A stretch of 64,000 nucleotides of DNA from Rivularia sp034931125 (GTDB taxonomy: Bacteria; Cyanobacteriota; Cyanobacteriia; Cyanobacteriales; Nostocaceae). Position numbers and translations under genes: made by a program. The first letter of the stretch is position 1, and each line of letters opens with the position of its first letter. The stretch covers positions 116,430-180,429 of the forward strand of contig NZ_JAYGHM010000007.1 in NCBI RefSeq assembly GCF_034931125.1, written 5' to 3'. The notes under the pieces were generated by a model, which ran no database searches, had not been told where the DNA came from, and saw only the letters and a list, made by a program, of their open reading frames with translations. Shown here in pieces: positions 27,234 through 36,368 of the stretch.

Positions 27234-27983
27234 AGAGAATTTACTAAATTATGAATGAAATTATTAAGAAAGTATAAAGTCATTAAACGTTGATTTGTTT
27301 ATCTGTTAAATACACTGTATTCGCAGTTAATTCCGTTAAGCTAATAAGATTTAAAATATTCCCAAAGCATCTCGCGTCAGGGTTAGACAGCTAGGGGAAA
27401 CTATTTAAACTAGGGGAATCCCCTAAGTTTTTGCAAAAATGTACCCTTTAATGATGTACTATTAAAAATCTTAATTAGTAAATTATCAAATTGTTAAGTT
27501 TCAATTCATGTTAGGTGTAAAAGGATAGATCTATTACTTTAGAAGGATAGATAGATTTTTCTATTTTGAGGAAAATAACATCATGCTTGCTTAAAGTTGA
27601 CCCTTAAGTTACAGGTGTTTTTATTTTACAGCAGCACAAAGTTTCAGAAGACAAGATGTTTATGGTAAAAGCATTAACTGCCTAGTAGGGTGATATTTCG
27701 GATTCTCTTTTCACTATTGTCAAGTTAGACTCGGATAGATTATTAATGCCTGGGTTGAACCAATAAGAAAGTTGGTTATAAATTTTTGCGACTTTATATC
27801 CCCTGTTTAGACATGGGCTAAGGTTTCTCAATTCTACTTTGCTTGAAATAGGCAAGTAATCCAGTCAACCCTTATAAAAAATGAGTTCCCATCCACAACT
27901 ATTGCTTAAAATCACCCGTCAGCGCTTCAGGTTGCATCTTGGAAGCGTACTTTACCCTCAATTAAACAAAATTAGGAGAAACA
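27234..27983. other. Long non-coding region upstream of a small gene
   Basis: 750 bases without a gene. There are two close copies of CTAGGGGAA (about 27391 and 27411, the second forming AGGGGAATCCCCT). The length suggests a long 5' leader or regulatory region for the gene at 27984, but no known riboswitch was recognised. Confidence 0.4.
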
Positions 27984-28235
27984 ATGCTTCACAATAATAA
28001 TGGCGAAACTCTTTCTATTTACGAATGGTTATCTAGAGCCGGATTTCAAAATTCCGATGTGTTTAGAATGGAACCGGAATTAATTCGGCATCTTCACAAA
28101 CAGTGGTTTGTATACCGCGAAATTGTCCAAACCTGTATGTCTGAAGCGGGCTGTTCCGACCCTGCTGAATTGGAAATCAACCATCCTTATCGTACTCCTC
28201 AACTACCTCAACTGACTTCTTCTTACTCTATATAA
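27984..28235 (+). CDS. Small protein of unknown function
   Basis: 83 residues. There is a strong ribosome site (TTAGGAGAAACA) just before the ATG and its own strong terminator downstream, so it is very probably expressed. The sequence (ETLSIYEWLSRAGFQNSDVF, then HLHKQWFVYREIVQTCM) suggests two or three helices; the tail is Pro-rich. No membrane segment and no family recognised. Confidence 0.65.
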   Translation: MLHNNNGETLSIYEWLSRAGFQNSDVFRMEPELIRHLHKQWFVYREIVQTCMSEAGCSDPAELEINHPYRTPQLPQLTSSYSI

Positions 28236-28818
28236 GTAGAAAGTTAAGCCAAATATATTTAAAGTCGTAACGTACTATTTTATCCACAGTGCGTTACGCT
28301 TTTTTTTTATAGACATCCATCCGTTTTGATTTGCAGTTGGAACCCTTACACGGTAGGAAATAGCGCTTACTGACGGGATAAAACTCCGCGCTGCTTGATC
28401 GTGACGATGCAAGTTGTATCTTATCGCTGAGCAGAAGAAGGAATAGGTAACAGAAAATCTACTGAGTCTTTCACAAAATTCTCCGGACTAATCTTGTATA
28501 GGACTGCTAATTGATTTTTGTTAGTGTAGCATACGCTAAGTGCTTAAAAAAAATTTTAACAAATCTGTTTTCTTGATTAAATAAAAAATAAAAAATACTA
28601 CATGAAACCTTGAGGAACAATGTAAAAAAAATAGCGTCATCAAAAGGCTTAATATGAAAAATTCTACCTATATAAATTTAAATCATCTCAACGATTCTCG
28701 ATCAATTACCAATGCCTTATGTCCATACCCAACTTGATAAATTTTTAGAAACATTTTAGAAACAATATCATTATTTTCGCGTCATAACATATAGTCTCAA
28801 GACTAAAGGAATTCTCTT
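28236..28818. other. Intergenic region between terminator and secreted-protein gene
   Basis: The terminator at 28266-28308 is followed by a patch of higher GC content (about 28330-28440, AGCGCTTACTGACGGGATAA..) without a reading frame, then AT-rich sequence up to the next gene. The GC-rich patch could be a gene remnant or a small RNA; nothing supports either strongly. Confidence 0.4.
28266..28308 (+). terminator. Strong Rho-independent terminator
   Basis: Stem CGTAACGTACT/AGTGCGTTACG (11 pairs with one G-T), loop ATTTTATCCAC, then C and a run of nine T. It ends the 83-residue gene. Confidence 0.85.
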
Positions 28819-29481
28819 ATGACTGGCTTTTATCGTTGGAAATCTGGAACCGCTGCATTTTTGGCACTAAGCATTACAACCGCTGCGGCTACACCTATTT
28901 TAGTATCAACCCCCGCTACAGCACAAGCAATTTTCGGACAATCAAGAGGAGTTTCTATTCCTTCAGGAGTAAGACTTCCTGTTACTTTTGATAAAGAGAA
29001 AATTGTTGTTACACCAGATGAAACAACTGACTTAACTCTAACAGTTGCAACTAATATTATTGATAGCAACAGAAACGTATTGATTCCTCGCGGTAGCGAA
29101 CTTGTCGGACAATTAGAACCAGCAACTTTGGGTCGTGAAAAAGGTTCTCGATTTGTGGCACGAGAGTTAGTTTTTCCTGATGGTAGAAAGCAGAATATCG
29201 ATGCAACTTCTGCGGTAGTTACCAGAAAAGAAACAATTAAAAGAGGTGCTAGTACAAGTAAAGTTTTGACAGATGCTGCTTATGGTACGGCTGCTGCAAC
29301 TGTCATTTCACTGATCACGGGAAATAAGAAAATTGAAACCTTAGAACCCATCGCTGGTGCGGCTGCGGGTGCTTTAGCAAGTATTTTTTTACGACGCAAG
29401 GAAGTAGAAGTTGTGGTGATTAACCCTCAAAATGACCTTAGCGTCACTTTGCGTTCTAATCTATTGCTATCTCGCTTCTAG
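28819..29481 (+). CDS. Exported protein with TrbI/VirB10-like C-terminal domain
   Basis: 220 residues. A signal peptide is likely (about 1-35, ending in TPATAQA). The rest (about 50-220) is one beta-rich domain: LPVTFDKEKIVVTPDETTDLTL, VLIPRGSELVGQL, SRFVARELVFPDGRKQNIDATS, a Gly/Ala-rich stretch and EVEVVVINPQNDLSVTL. The VLIPRGSxxxGxL block resembles the TrbI/VirB10 fold. It is a paralogue of the C-terminal half of the gene at 30171. Possibly an outer-envelope structural protein. Confidence 0.7.
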   Translation: MTGFYRWKSGTAAFLALSITTAAATPILVSTPATAQAIFGQSRGVSIPSGVRLPVTFDKEKIVVTPDETTDLTLTVATNIIDSNRNVLIPRGSELVGQLEPATLGREKGSRFVARELVFPDGRKQNIDATSAVVTRKETIKRGASTSKVLTDAAYGTAAATVISLITGNKKIETLEPIAGAAAGALASIFLRRKEVEVVVINPQNDLSVTLRSNLLLSRF

Positions 29482-30170
29482 GATTGATTTCGCGACATCA
29501 TTTTCTAGCTTGTATTTAATGCCATCGTCACTTGAAACGTTTAAGTGTACGGTGGCTTGTTTTTTTGGCAAAAGGATAAGGGGAAAATTAAACCCCTAAC
29601 TCCTAACTCTTAACTCTCAATCCAACATCGCATAACTTCTAAACAGTTAATTTTTAAAGTAGTCCCGATTGGAAAATTGACTAAGTGTATAAACATAGAT
29701 AGAAATACTATAAGTGAATATATCCGAGTAATTGCTTAAGTATATTGAAGCCGACTTCTTATTAACTAAACATTCATATAATTGCAAATCAATTTGTTTT
29801 GTTTGTTTGAGCATCAGCTAGAGAGCGGAGGTTAAACTGACACACGCTCTAGCATGACTTTAAAGGACACAAGCTATATTTAGTATAGTTTTAAGCTATA
29901 AATACTACTTAAAATAGCTATATCTATTTACATACCGCCATCTAAAACAACTACTGACTTTTCTTTAATCTGAGGCAACTATTTTATTAATAGTACGTCT
30001 TAGTTAATTAAACGGAATGAGTCTTTCGATTGCCAAATATATACCTAAATTAAACTTAGGGTATTAGGTCTAAATAGGACATTAAAAATCAAAAAATACT
30101 CGGAACATTTAGTTCGAGATATTGTCAGAATAAATAACAGAATTAAACGGAATTGTTGGGGAAAAATTAA
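29482..30170. other. Intergenic region upstream of the SLH gene
   Basis: 689 bases. A terminator lies at 29521-29566 and TAACTCC heptamers at about 29594-29618. The rest is AT-rich with no gene; it presumably contains the promoter of the SLH gene. Confidence 0.45.
29521..29566 (+). terminator. Rho-independent terminator
   Basis: Stem GCCATCGT-CACTT against AAGTGTACGGTGGC, then TTGTTTTTTT, 40 bases after the stop codon of the 220-residue exported protein. Confidence 0.8.
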
Positions 30171-31412
30171 ATGTCTAATCTAAATCGTTGGAAATCAAAA
30201 TCTGCTGCATTCATGGCTTTAGGTATAACAGCAGTGACTTTAGCACCAATAGTTGCACCCGCACCATCCGCTGCTCAAACTAATGGTTTTTATGATGTTT
30301 CATCTAACTATTGGGCAGCACCTTTTATTAAAGAATTAGCACAGCGGGGAGTTATCGCTGGATTTCCCGATGGTAGCTTCCGTCCCGATAAACCAGTAAC
30401 CCGCTCTGAATTTGCGGCGATGATTCGCAAAGCTTTCAACAAACCTCAAGAAAGACAGCCAATTAACTTTGGTGACGTATCTAGCAACTATTGGGCTTAC
30501 AGCGCGATTCAAGAGGCTTACGCGACTGGTTTCTTGTCTGGATATCCCGGTCAAGTTTTCCGTCCTACTCTAAATATTCCTCGCGAGCAGGTATTAGTTT
30601 CTCTTGCCAACGGTTTAGACTATGTTCCCAGCGGTAATGTGCAAAGCACGCTGCAATACTATAGCGATAGCTACAACATCTCCAGCTATGCTACCAGCCC
30701 GATCGCCGCAGCTACAGAGAAGCGATTGGTAGTTAACTATCCTAATACCAAGTTCCTCAATCCTAAAGTAACTGCAACCCGTGCAGATGTAGCGGCTTAT
30801 ATTTACCAAGCTTTAGTTAGCAGCAATCAAGCTAGCGCCATTAGCTCGCCCTACATTGTAGCTATCAACACGACTACACCGATCGCAAACATTACTATCC
30901 CCGAAGGAACTGTTCTTCCCGTTAAATACGACAAAGCAGAAAAAATTCTTGTCACCAAGGATGAAACAGCACCTTTAACCTTAACCATCTCGCAAAACGT
31001 AGTTACCGATACCGGCAACTTGGTGATTCCCGCAGGTTCTCGCGTTGAAGGTAAACTTCAACCTGCTAATGGTGGTTCTCAATTCGTAGCTCAAAAACTG
31101 ATTTTGACTAACGGAAAAGAATACGAAATTAATGCAACTTCTGGAATCATTGACAAGATTGAAACCGTTAAAAAAGGTACTAGCACTTCAGGTATCATCA
31201 GAAATACCGCATTAGGTGCGGGTGCCGCTGCTGCTGTTGCTGCGGTAACTGGCGATCGCGCTATAGCTACTGAAGAAGTTTTAGGTGGTGCGGCAATCGG
31301 TGCGATAACTGGTATTTTCTTTAACAAGAAGAGCGTTGACTTGATTGTTATCGACCCAAATACCGATTTAGAAATGACCATCGGTAGAAGCTTCGACGTT
31401 TCATTACGATAA
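30171..31412 (+). CDS. SLH-domain protein with TrbI/VirB10-like C-terminal domain
   Basis: 413 residues. A signal peptide (about 1-35, APSAAQ) is followed by three S-layer homology units: FYDVSSNYWAAPFIKELAQ..GFPDGSFRPDKPVTRSEF (about 41-90), NFGDVSSNYWAYSAIQEAY..(about 99-150) and a diverged third (about 162-222). From residue about 240 it repeats the domain of the neighbouring 28819 gene: LPVKYDKAEKILVTKDETAPLTL, LVIPAGSRVEGKL, DLIVIDPNTDLEMTI. SLH domains bind secondary cell-wall polymer, so this is a wall-anchored version of the smaller protein and probably arose by duplication and fusion. Confidence 0.85.
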   Translation: MSNLNRWKSKSAAFMALGITAVTLAPIVAPAPSAAQTNGFYDVSSNYWAAPFIKELAQRGVIAGFPDGSFRPDKPVTRSEFAAMIRKAFNKPQERQPINFGDVSSNYWAYSAIQEAYATGFLSGYPGQVFRPTLNIPREQVLVSLANGLDYVPSGNVQSTLQYYSDSYNISSYATSPIAAATEKRLVVNYPNTKFLNPKVTATRADVAAYIYQALVSSNQASAISSPYIVAINTTTPIANITIPEGTVLPVKYDKAEKILVTKDETAPLTLTISQNVVTDTGNLVIPAGSRVEGKLQPANGGSQFVAQKLILTNGKEYEINATSGIIDKIETVKKGTSTSGIIRNTALGAGAAAAVAAVTGDRAIATEEVLGGAAIGAITGIFFNKKSVDLIVIDPNTDLEMTIGRSFDVSLR

Positions 31413-31441
31413 GAAAGTAGGGAGTAAGTAGACAATAACTC

Positions 31442-32776
31442 CTAACTCCTAACTCCTAACTCTTCCTTCGCTTCCGGTAAGCGAATAATAAACGTAGTTC
31501 CTGAATTACCCGGTGTATAAATAGCAAAATTAATTGCAGGGCTGAAAACTTCCATTTCGCCCTGCATTTGTTCTATCAACTGTTTAGCTATAGCTAATCC
31601 CAAGCCGGAACCAGGAATTTGAGTTTGAGCCTGTACCCCTCTATAACCTCTTTCCCCCAGATGCTCTAAGTCCTGTTGTGGAACTCCCGGTCCATTATCG
31701 CTAATAGCAATTCCCAGAAAATTAGCTTTATCTTTTACAGATTCAATTAAAATCTTACCGCCAGCGGGAGTATATTTCAAAGCATTATCAATAATATTAC
31801 TCAGTACTTCTCGTAATGCTTTGGGATTTCCTCGTACCAATAGTAAATAATTATCAACATTAACTATTAATTCTAAATAACGTTCTTGCGCTATTGCTAA
31901 TGCTGAAATTAATAATGGCTGCAATACATCATTCAAATTAAAATCAATCAGTTCTTGTTCTGCACCGTTTAATAATAACAAAGGTTTACGCTCTTCTACA
32001 GTAGCCTCTACTTCTACTTCGTTTTGTACCGATAATTTCGCTGGAAGTAAATCTTCTGGAGTCAAGTCAATCGCTTCGTCAAATTTTTGTAATAGTTCTT
32101 TAAGGCGATCGCTTTCCCTAATGATGGATAACGCGACTTCTCGATTTGCATCTTTTGGTCGCAATCGTTTTGTGAGTAATTTCCCAAAAGTTCGTAAAGC
32201 CGTTAGCGGATTCCGAAATTGATGCAGCAAGTTGTCCATCAAATCTAACTGCTTTTCTTGCATGATTTGATGTTGGTGTAACTGGCTTGCTAACCAAGCG
32301 CGTCTACTGTCCATAATGCAAGCGATCGCCAAAGTTTTTGCTATACGCTCAATTTGAGTGCGTTCGCTTTCCTTCCAACTACGGTCTTCTCTACCCGTTA
32401 CCAATAAACCCATCATTACCGAGTCGTGAATCAAAGGTAAAACAATTTGGTCGCCATCCATTAAGTATTCTTGATTGTCTTCTTCGGTTTTCTCAGCCGA
32501 CTTCTCATTTGATTGCGAACTAATTACAACTGATGACGCACTTAACAAATAAGGTTTGACAGACGGTAAAGCTATTTGGTGCTGAAATTCTACCACCTCT
32601 GTTTCCGGATAAACCGCTACAGGAATTAACTTGGCTTCCCCTCCTGCCTGTGACGGTACGTCTGCCAATTCTTGCGTTAAGTACACAACGCTTAAAGATG
32701 CTCCTAACCCTGTCGCTAGCAGCGCTAATTGTTCGCGGCACAGAGCAACAAACTCCGAACTGGCAGAAATTATCAT
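31442..32776 (-). CDS. Sensor histidine kinase with GAF-like domain
   Basis: 444 residues, no membrane helix. A GAF-like N-terminal domain (about 1-150) contains QIVLPLIHDSVMMGLLVTGRED. The HisKA helix carries phospho-acceptor His185 in LLHQFRNPLTALRTFGKLL. The ATPase domain has the N box (NIIDNALKYTP, about 337-347), ISDNGPGVP, and GSGLGLAIAKQL near the end. A cytoplasmic input is likely. No response regulator gene is adjacent. Convergent with the SLH gene, with TAACTCC heptamers between them. Confidence 0.9.
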   Translation of the reverse strand: MIISASSEFVALCREQLALLATGLGASLSVVYLTQELADVPSQAGGEAKLIPVAVYPETEVVEFQHQIALPSVKPYLLSASSVVISSQSNEKSAEKTEEDNQEYLMDGDQIVLPLIHDSVMMGLLVTGREDRSWKESERTQIERIAKTLAIACIMDSRRAWLASQLHQHQIMQEKQLDLMDNLLHQFRNPLTALRTFGKLLTKRLRPKDANREVALSIIRESDRLKELLQKFDEAIDLTPEDLLPAKLSVQNEVEVEATVEERKPLLLLNGAEQELIDFNLNDVLQPLLISALAIAQERYLELIVNVDNYLLLVRGNPKALREVLSNIIDNALKYTPAGGKILIESVKDKANFLGIAISDNGPGVPQQDLEHLGERGYRGVQAQTQIPGSGLGLAIAKQLIEQMQGEMEVFSPAINFAIYTPGNSGTTFIIRLPEAKEELGVRS

Positions 32777-33041
32777 AAACAGACTATAAATGTAGGCGGT
32801 TATACAAAAATTGCGAGCTTTTTCACAATCGGGATTAATATTACCCTTTTTACAAAGCTTAACTAATTATGAGTTGTAATAATTGATTCAAAAGCATTAT
32901 ATTAATCAATACTTTCGATTTATTTATATTCAAATAATTTGTTTTCTGATTTCAGATAGTTAAGAACCATTGATTTTTTTGACTAAAACTTTTATAATTG
33001 GCTCGGATTTTGTAGCTATAACTACAGTCTGGAAGCTCACA

Positions 33042-33060
33042 AGAGGAGGAAAATATTTTG
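33042..33060 (+). promoter_or_regulatory. Strong ribosome site selecting a TTG start
   Basis: AGAGGAGGA ends 7 bases before the TTG at 33058. No ATG lies nearby in frame, and the protein family begins exactly with ARRRKRKSRRR, so TTG is the initiation codon. Confidence 0.85.
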
Positions 33061-33378
33061 GCAAGGAGAAGGAAGCGCAAAAGCCGCCGTCGTCAGGAAG
33101 GACGGCGTATTTTAGAACATGTGCCTCAATTTAGCATCGAAAGTGGTGAAGATAAACCTGTGACAGCAGCGAGAAAATTTATTCAAGCTGAGGGTATACT
33201 TCCACCTGCTTTATTGCTAGTAAAACGTAATGAACACACTACAGACCGTTATTTTTGGGCTGAAAAGGGTCTGTTTGGTGCTCAGTACGTTGAAGAAAAT
33301 CATTTCTTATTTCCCAGCTTGAGAACAATGGAACCTTCTTTGATTCCAGAAGTACTAGCACTTTCTGCCGCTCGATAA
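33058..33378 (+). CDS. DUF3155 family protein
   Basis: 106 residues starting at a TTG codon. A very basic N-terminus (about 1-16, ARRRKRKSRRRQEGRR) suggests nucleic-acid or ribosome binding. The remaining conserved body contains HVPQFSIESGEDKPVTAARKF and KRNEHTTDRYFWAEKGLFGA, characteristic of the cyanobacteria-specific family DUF3155. Function unknown. The candidate structured RNA at 33651 lies downstream. Confidence 0.8.
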   Translation: MARRRKRKSRRRQEGRRILEHVPQFSIESGEDKPVTAARKFIQAEGILPPALLLVKRNEHTTDRYFWAEKGLFGAQYVEENHFLFPSLRTMEPSLIPEVLALSAAR

Positions 33379-33885
33379 ACAGATGTGATCGTTCGTCTTA
33401 AGCATTGAGTGTGGCTTTAGACAATCATCCATTAACTGGCAAAATGATCCGTTTTTTTGAAATGTTTATGTTTTTTTAAGTTTTGAAATTCTTTGCCAGT
33501 AAAATCAGTTCGAGAAAGCTACATAAAAAGATTAGTTCCATGCAAGTTAAATAATTTTGGATGGTTCAATCATAACTGTGAGGATAAATTAATTTTCGAG
33601 ATAGAGGATTGAGTAAAACTCCTTTACCTGCTTATAGCTTTTCTATAATGGAGGCTGTGCTAGCGTGGTTCGGGGAAAATATCTGTAGGTTTCAATCAAC
33701 TAATCGGTTGTGATATCACCTTATATCCTGTTTGATTAAACAACAGTTTTCCCGCGACCCTGCGAGAAGTTATAGAAATTAACACCAAAGTAGGAAGTTT
33801 TGCTTTTTCCTCGTCTCCATTTCACTCAAGGCAATAAAAAAATAATGCCTTGAAAGAAATGTTTGTATCCTCATTGAACGATAAT
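33379..33885. other. Intergenic region containing a structured RNA candidate
   Basis: 507 bases without a protein gene. It contains the inverted repeat ACTGGCAAA/TTTGCCAGT at about 33436-33501, the RNA candidate at 33651-33818, and a TCAAGGCA/TGCCTTGA hairpin at about 33826-33854 just past the end of the CCB gene. Confidence 0.55.
33651..33818 (+). ncRNA. Candidate structured RNA, 6S-like long hairpin
   Basis: A perfect -10 box (TATAAT, 33644-33649) precedes a sequence that folds back on itself. CTAGCGTGGTTCGGGGAAAA (33660-33679) pairs imperfectly with TTTTCCCGCGACCCTGCGAG (33747-33766), with a further internal hairpin at about 33694-33714. GGAG near the 5' end can pair with CTCC at 33815-33818, giving about 165-170 bases. 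A long bulged hairpin of this size matches the general shape of 6S RNA, which sequesters RNA polymerase. The identification rests on shape only. Confidence 0.35.
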
Positions 33886-34407
33886 TTATACCCTTTTTAG
33901 CTGTAACGCCTTTTCTAGAGAGATAATTTCATCTCGATGTGCGATTACAGTAATTTTAGTATCTTGTTCGCTATCGGTGCCTTCAACCGTTAGCGACACA
34001 TTTTCGACTCTTCCGGCTTTATTCCAATAAAATATACCGCTTAAAGGGGATAAGAAAATTATCCCGTAAAACAGTATACTTTGACTGGAAAAAAGTAGAG
34101 ATAAAACTAAGGACAGGCAAACAAGCCCAACAGCAGCAAGAAAAGTTAAAAAGATAGCTAAAAACCAGCTGGGTTTAACAAAGCCAGTCATACTTACTTT
34201 ATTTTGTTGCGGGTCTACCGCTGCCACTCGATAAGACCGCGCTCGAAAATACTCCTTTAATTGAGGCATTAAGGAGGATTCATCTAATTGGGATACCAGT
34301 TGTGCTGTTTCTGTACGGTCTTTAGTAGAAGCCCTAATAAAGAAAAATAAGCCGACCGACATTAATAAAGTTAACAACAAGGTGGATGGCAGAATAGCAG
34401 TATCCAT
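33886..34407 (-). CDS. Cofactor assembly of complex C subunit B (CCB-type)
   Basis: 173 residues. Three membrane helices: about 6-25 (PSTLLLTLLMSVGLFFFI), about 81-106 and about 110-127. RSYRVAAVDPQQNKVSMTGFVKPSWFLAIFLTFLAAVGL matches my recollection of the cyanobacterial/plastid CCB2/CCB4-like family, which helps attach heme c' to cytochrome b6 of the b6f complex. It follows the PadR gene by 64 bases on the same strand, so PadR may control it. Confidence 0.7.
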   Translation of the reverse strand: MDTAILPSTLLLTLLMSVGLFFFIRASTKDRTETAQLVSQLDESSLMPQLKEYFRARSYRVAAVDPQQNKVSMTGFVKPSWFLAIFLTFLAAVGLVCLSLVLSLLFSSQSILFYGIIFLSPLSGIFYWNKAGRVENVSLTVEGTDSEQDTKITVIAHRDEIISLEKALQLKRV

Positions 34408-34471
34408 AACAGATTAATAAGTGTAAGTAAGAGAAACAGTTACCATTATTGGTTAAATTGCCCTACTTATA

Positions 34472-34819
34472 CTAAATTGTTCTCCGCTTAATGTAATCGT
34501 GCCAAAGACGAGCTAAATCTTGGGCTTGAGTTTGCCAGTCAGGGGAAACTTGGTACATCCGTCGGGGACGACCGCGACCTTCAAGCTTCTTCCAGTATCC
34601 AGTAATTGCTTTCTGGTCTTCAAGAAACTTAATCGCACTATAAAGTACGGTATCCGAAAGTCGATAAGTTGGATATTCGGACTCCAGTTTTTGGATCAAC
34701 TCGGTGCCGTAAGACTCCCCTTGTTGCAAAACAGACAAGATATAACAAACAGCTAATTCCTGACAGAGGTAGGTTGGCGGAGGATTCTCAAAGAATTGAT
34801 ATATATCCTCAAGTTTCAT
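34472..34819 (-). CDS. PadR family transcriptional regulator
   Basis: 115 residues. A winged-helix PadR domain covers nearly the whole protein: CYILSVLQQGESYGTELIQKLESEYPTYRLSDTVLYSAIKFLEDQKAITGYW, then EGRGRPRRMYQVSP, the usual wing. The C-terminal dimerisation helix is short. PadR proteins are generally ligand- or stress-responsive repressors. It is the first gene of a likely two-gene unit with the CCB-type gene. Inverted sequences in the promoter region (TATAGTGCTACTCCAG / AACGCTACTTAGG) may be operator sites. Confidence 0.85.
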   Translation of the reverse strand: MKLEDIYQFFENPPPTYLCQELAVCYILSVLQQGESYGTELIQKLESEYPTYRLSDTVLYSAIKFLEDQKAITGYWKKLEGRGRPRRMYQVSPDWQTQAQDLARLWHDYIKRRTI

Positions 34820-35392
34820 GGTTAGTGAATGGCTAAAAAAATGCCTTAATGTTGAGCCTGTAATTTCTATAGAGAGTATATAGTGCTACTCCAGAAAATG
34901 TAAGTATATAACGCTACTTAGGCTGATTTGCCTGTATCGTAAACACTACATCAAAATTCACGATTGTTACTCGTGGTACTGGCACACTAAAAGCAGGGTG
35001 CAGTAGACCGCACCCCTACTTAAACTCGAAAAGTAGTGTTGTGAGGAGTTGCTTGACAGCGAGGAGAATCGCTATCAGTGTGTCAACTGATGCCAAGCAG
35101 CTAAGGACTGCTTAAGCATAAAATGGCACCTAAGCAATTTTAAAGGCAAATTGCAGCTTTTTTGTAAAACTTAACAAATACTTTTTTTACGAAGATTATC
35201 CTGTGGGTAATTTGACTTATATTTAGCTGTTGAATTCGTTATGGTTACAAGCAACAACCTCTTAGATGATACGCAGATGAGGAAGTTTTCGTGAAGAATT
35301 TGTGTACTTAAAGTAAAATTATTGGCTTACACCCGATATAGTAAGTGCAATAATTCTGTCAAAGAGCGCAAACAGAAAATTTTTTTATAAAT
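34820..35392. other. Intergenic region with hairpins
   Basis: 573 bases with no protein gene. The segment 35039-35166 holds several hairpins and a plus-strand terminator-like end (separate entry). On the minus strand, GGGTGC/GCACCC (about 34996-35016) forms another hairpin. Confidence 0.45.
35039..35166 (+). ncRNA. Candidate small RNA with terminator
   Basis: Consecutive hairpins on the plus strand: GACAGCGA/TCGCTATC (about 35055-35076), CAGT-GTGTCA-ACTG, AAGCAG/CTGCTT (about 35096-35114), and a final stem GCAATTT/AAATTGC (about 35136-35156) followed by AGCTTTTTTG, like a Rho-independent terminator. No reading frame. No promoter was identified and no family recognised. Confidence 0.3.
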
Positions 35393-35965
35393 ATGTCAGA
35401 ACAGCTCGACGATCGATCTTCCTCTTCCAAAGTCCGTTCTATCGGACAGAACTTCCGTCTGACGGGTTGGATTAGCTTTTGGACTCAGTTGGTGCTGGGT
35501 GTTGTCTCAGCCCTACTTTTATTAGTTTTCGTAGTTTTTGGTCGTAGAACTGGAAGTCCTAGTAATAATCCGGGTACCGGACTAGGAGTATTTTTTGCAA
35601 TATGTGGATTGGTTGCTTTAGCTGTAGGTATGTATTTAGCTTTCCGTTATGCTCGCATCGGTAAACAGCTACTATCGACCAACCCCAACAATCGTCCCCG
35701 CAAAAACGAATCCGTGCAAGTTTTGCGCTTAGGGTTAATAGTAAATTTGGTGGGAATGCTGTTGACGCTTTTGGGAGCGCAAGCGATCGTAGGTACTTTA
35801 GTCGCTAGAGCAATATCTTCTCAAGCTGCGACTACCCTATTCGATCCGAGTCGAATCATTAGCGGGTTGGATATGTTTGTAGTACAGTCCAATACAAACA
35901 CTGTAACGGCGCACTTTGTCGGACTTGTAGCATCAATTTGGTTATTAAATCGTATCACCAGATGA
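35393..35965 (+). CDS. DUF3611 family membrane protein
   Basis: 190 residues with four membrane helices (about 29-50, 64-85, 112-135 and 166-186). The N-terminal RSIGQNFRLTGWISFWTQLVLGVVSALLLLVF and the later LRLGLIVNLVGMLLTLLGAQAIVGTLVA fit DUF3611, a family of cyanobacteria and chloroplasts with no known function. Single gene, ATG at 35393 after an AT-rich leader. Confidence 0.8.
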   Translation: MSEQLDDRSSSSKVRSIGQNFRLTGWISFWTQLVLGVVSALLLLVFVVFGRRTGSPSNNPGTGLGVFFAICGLVALAVGMYLAFRYARIGKQLLSTNPNNRPRKNESVQVLRLGLIVNLVGMLLTLLGAQAIVGTLVARAISSQAATTLFDPSRIISGLDMFVVQSNTNTVTAHFVGLVASIWLLNRITR

Positions 35966-36368
35966 GTGTGAAGGCGATACGATTTAGGAGCTATAAGAGG
36001 AGGTAAGAAGATTAGAGGAAGCAATCTTTCTTGTTCATTGTTACTTTTACTCTTGTTCTCGATCCGGAATCTTCCGGGGTGGTTTTCTAATTAAAATTTT
36101 TTTAAAGAAAATTATGTGAGTTCGATGGAAATAATTCTACTATCAGAAATTGGGTTTTTATGAAATTTGTCAGGGTATTACAAATACTCCCATCTAAAAA
36201 CTCCACTTCTCAACCCAATTAAATTTACGATCTGTTGTGAAGTCAACCCGTCAAAATTAATGTGGTTAAGTAGTGGTAGAAAATTTTTTGCTCTGAAGTC
36301 AACGCAATATTAAAATGTGAGATTGTGTCTTGACCCAAATATACTAAATCTTAAACTGAGAATTATCC
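35966..36368. other. Intergenic region with a repeat relic
   Basis: 403 bases. An AGGAGGT sequence near 36000 has no ATG/GTG/TTG frame after it. A relic of the 446-603 element (CCGTCAAAATTAATGTGGTT) is at about 36248-36280. Otherwise no feature is seen upstream of serS. Confidence 0.5.

Noticed and set aside
36000..36100. AGGAGGT followed by a Leu-rich frame starting at ATT
   Set aside because: It would need a rare ATT start and encodes only about 27 residues; no other support.
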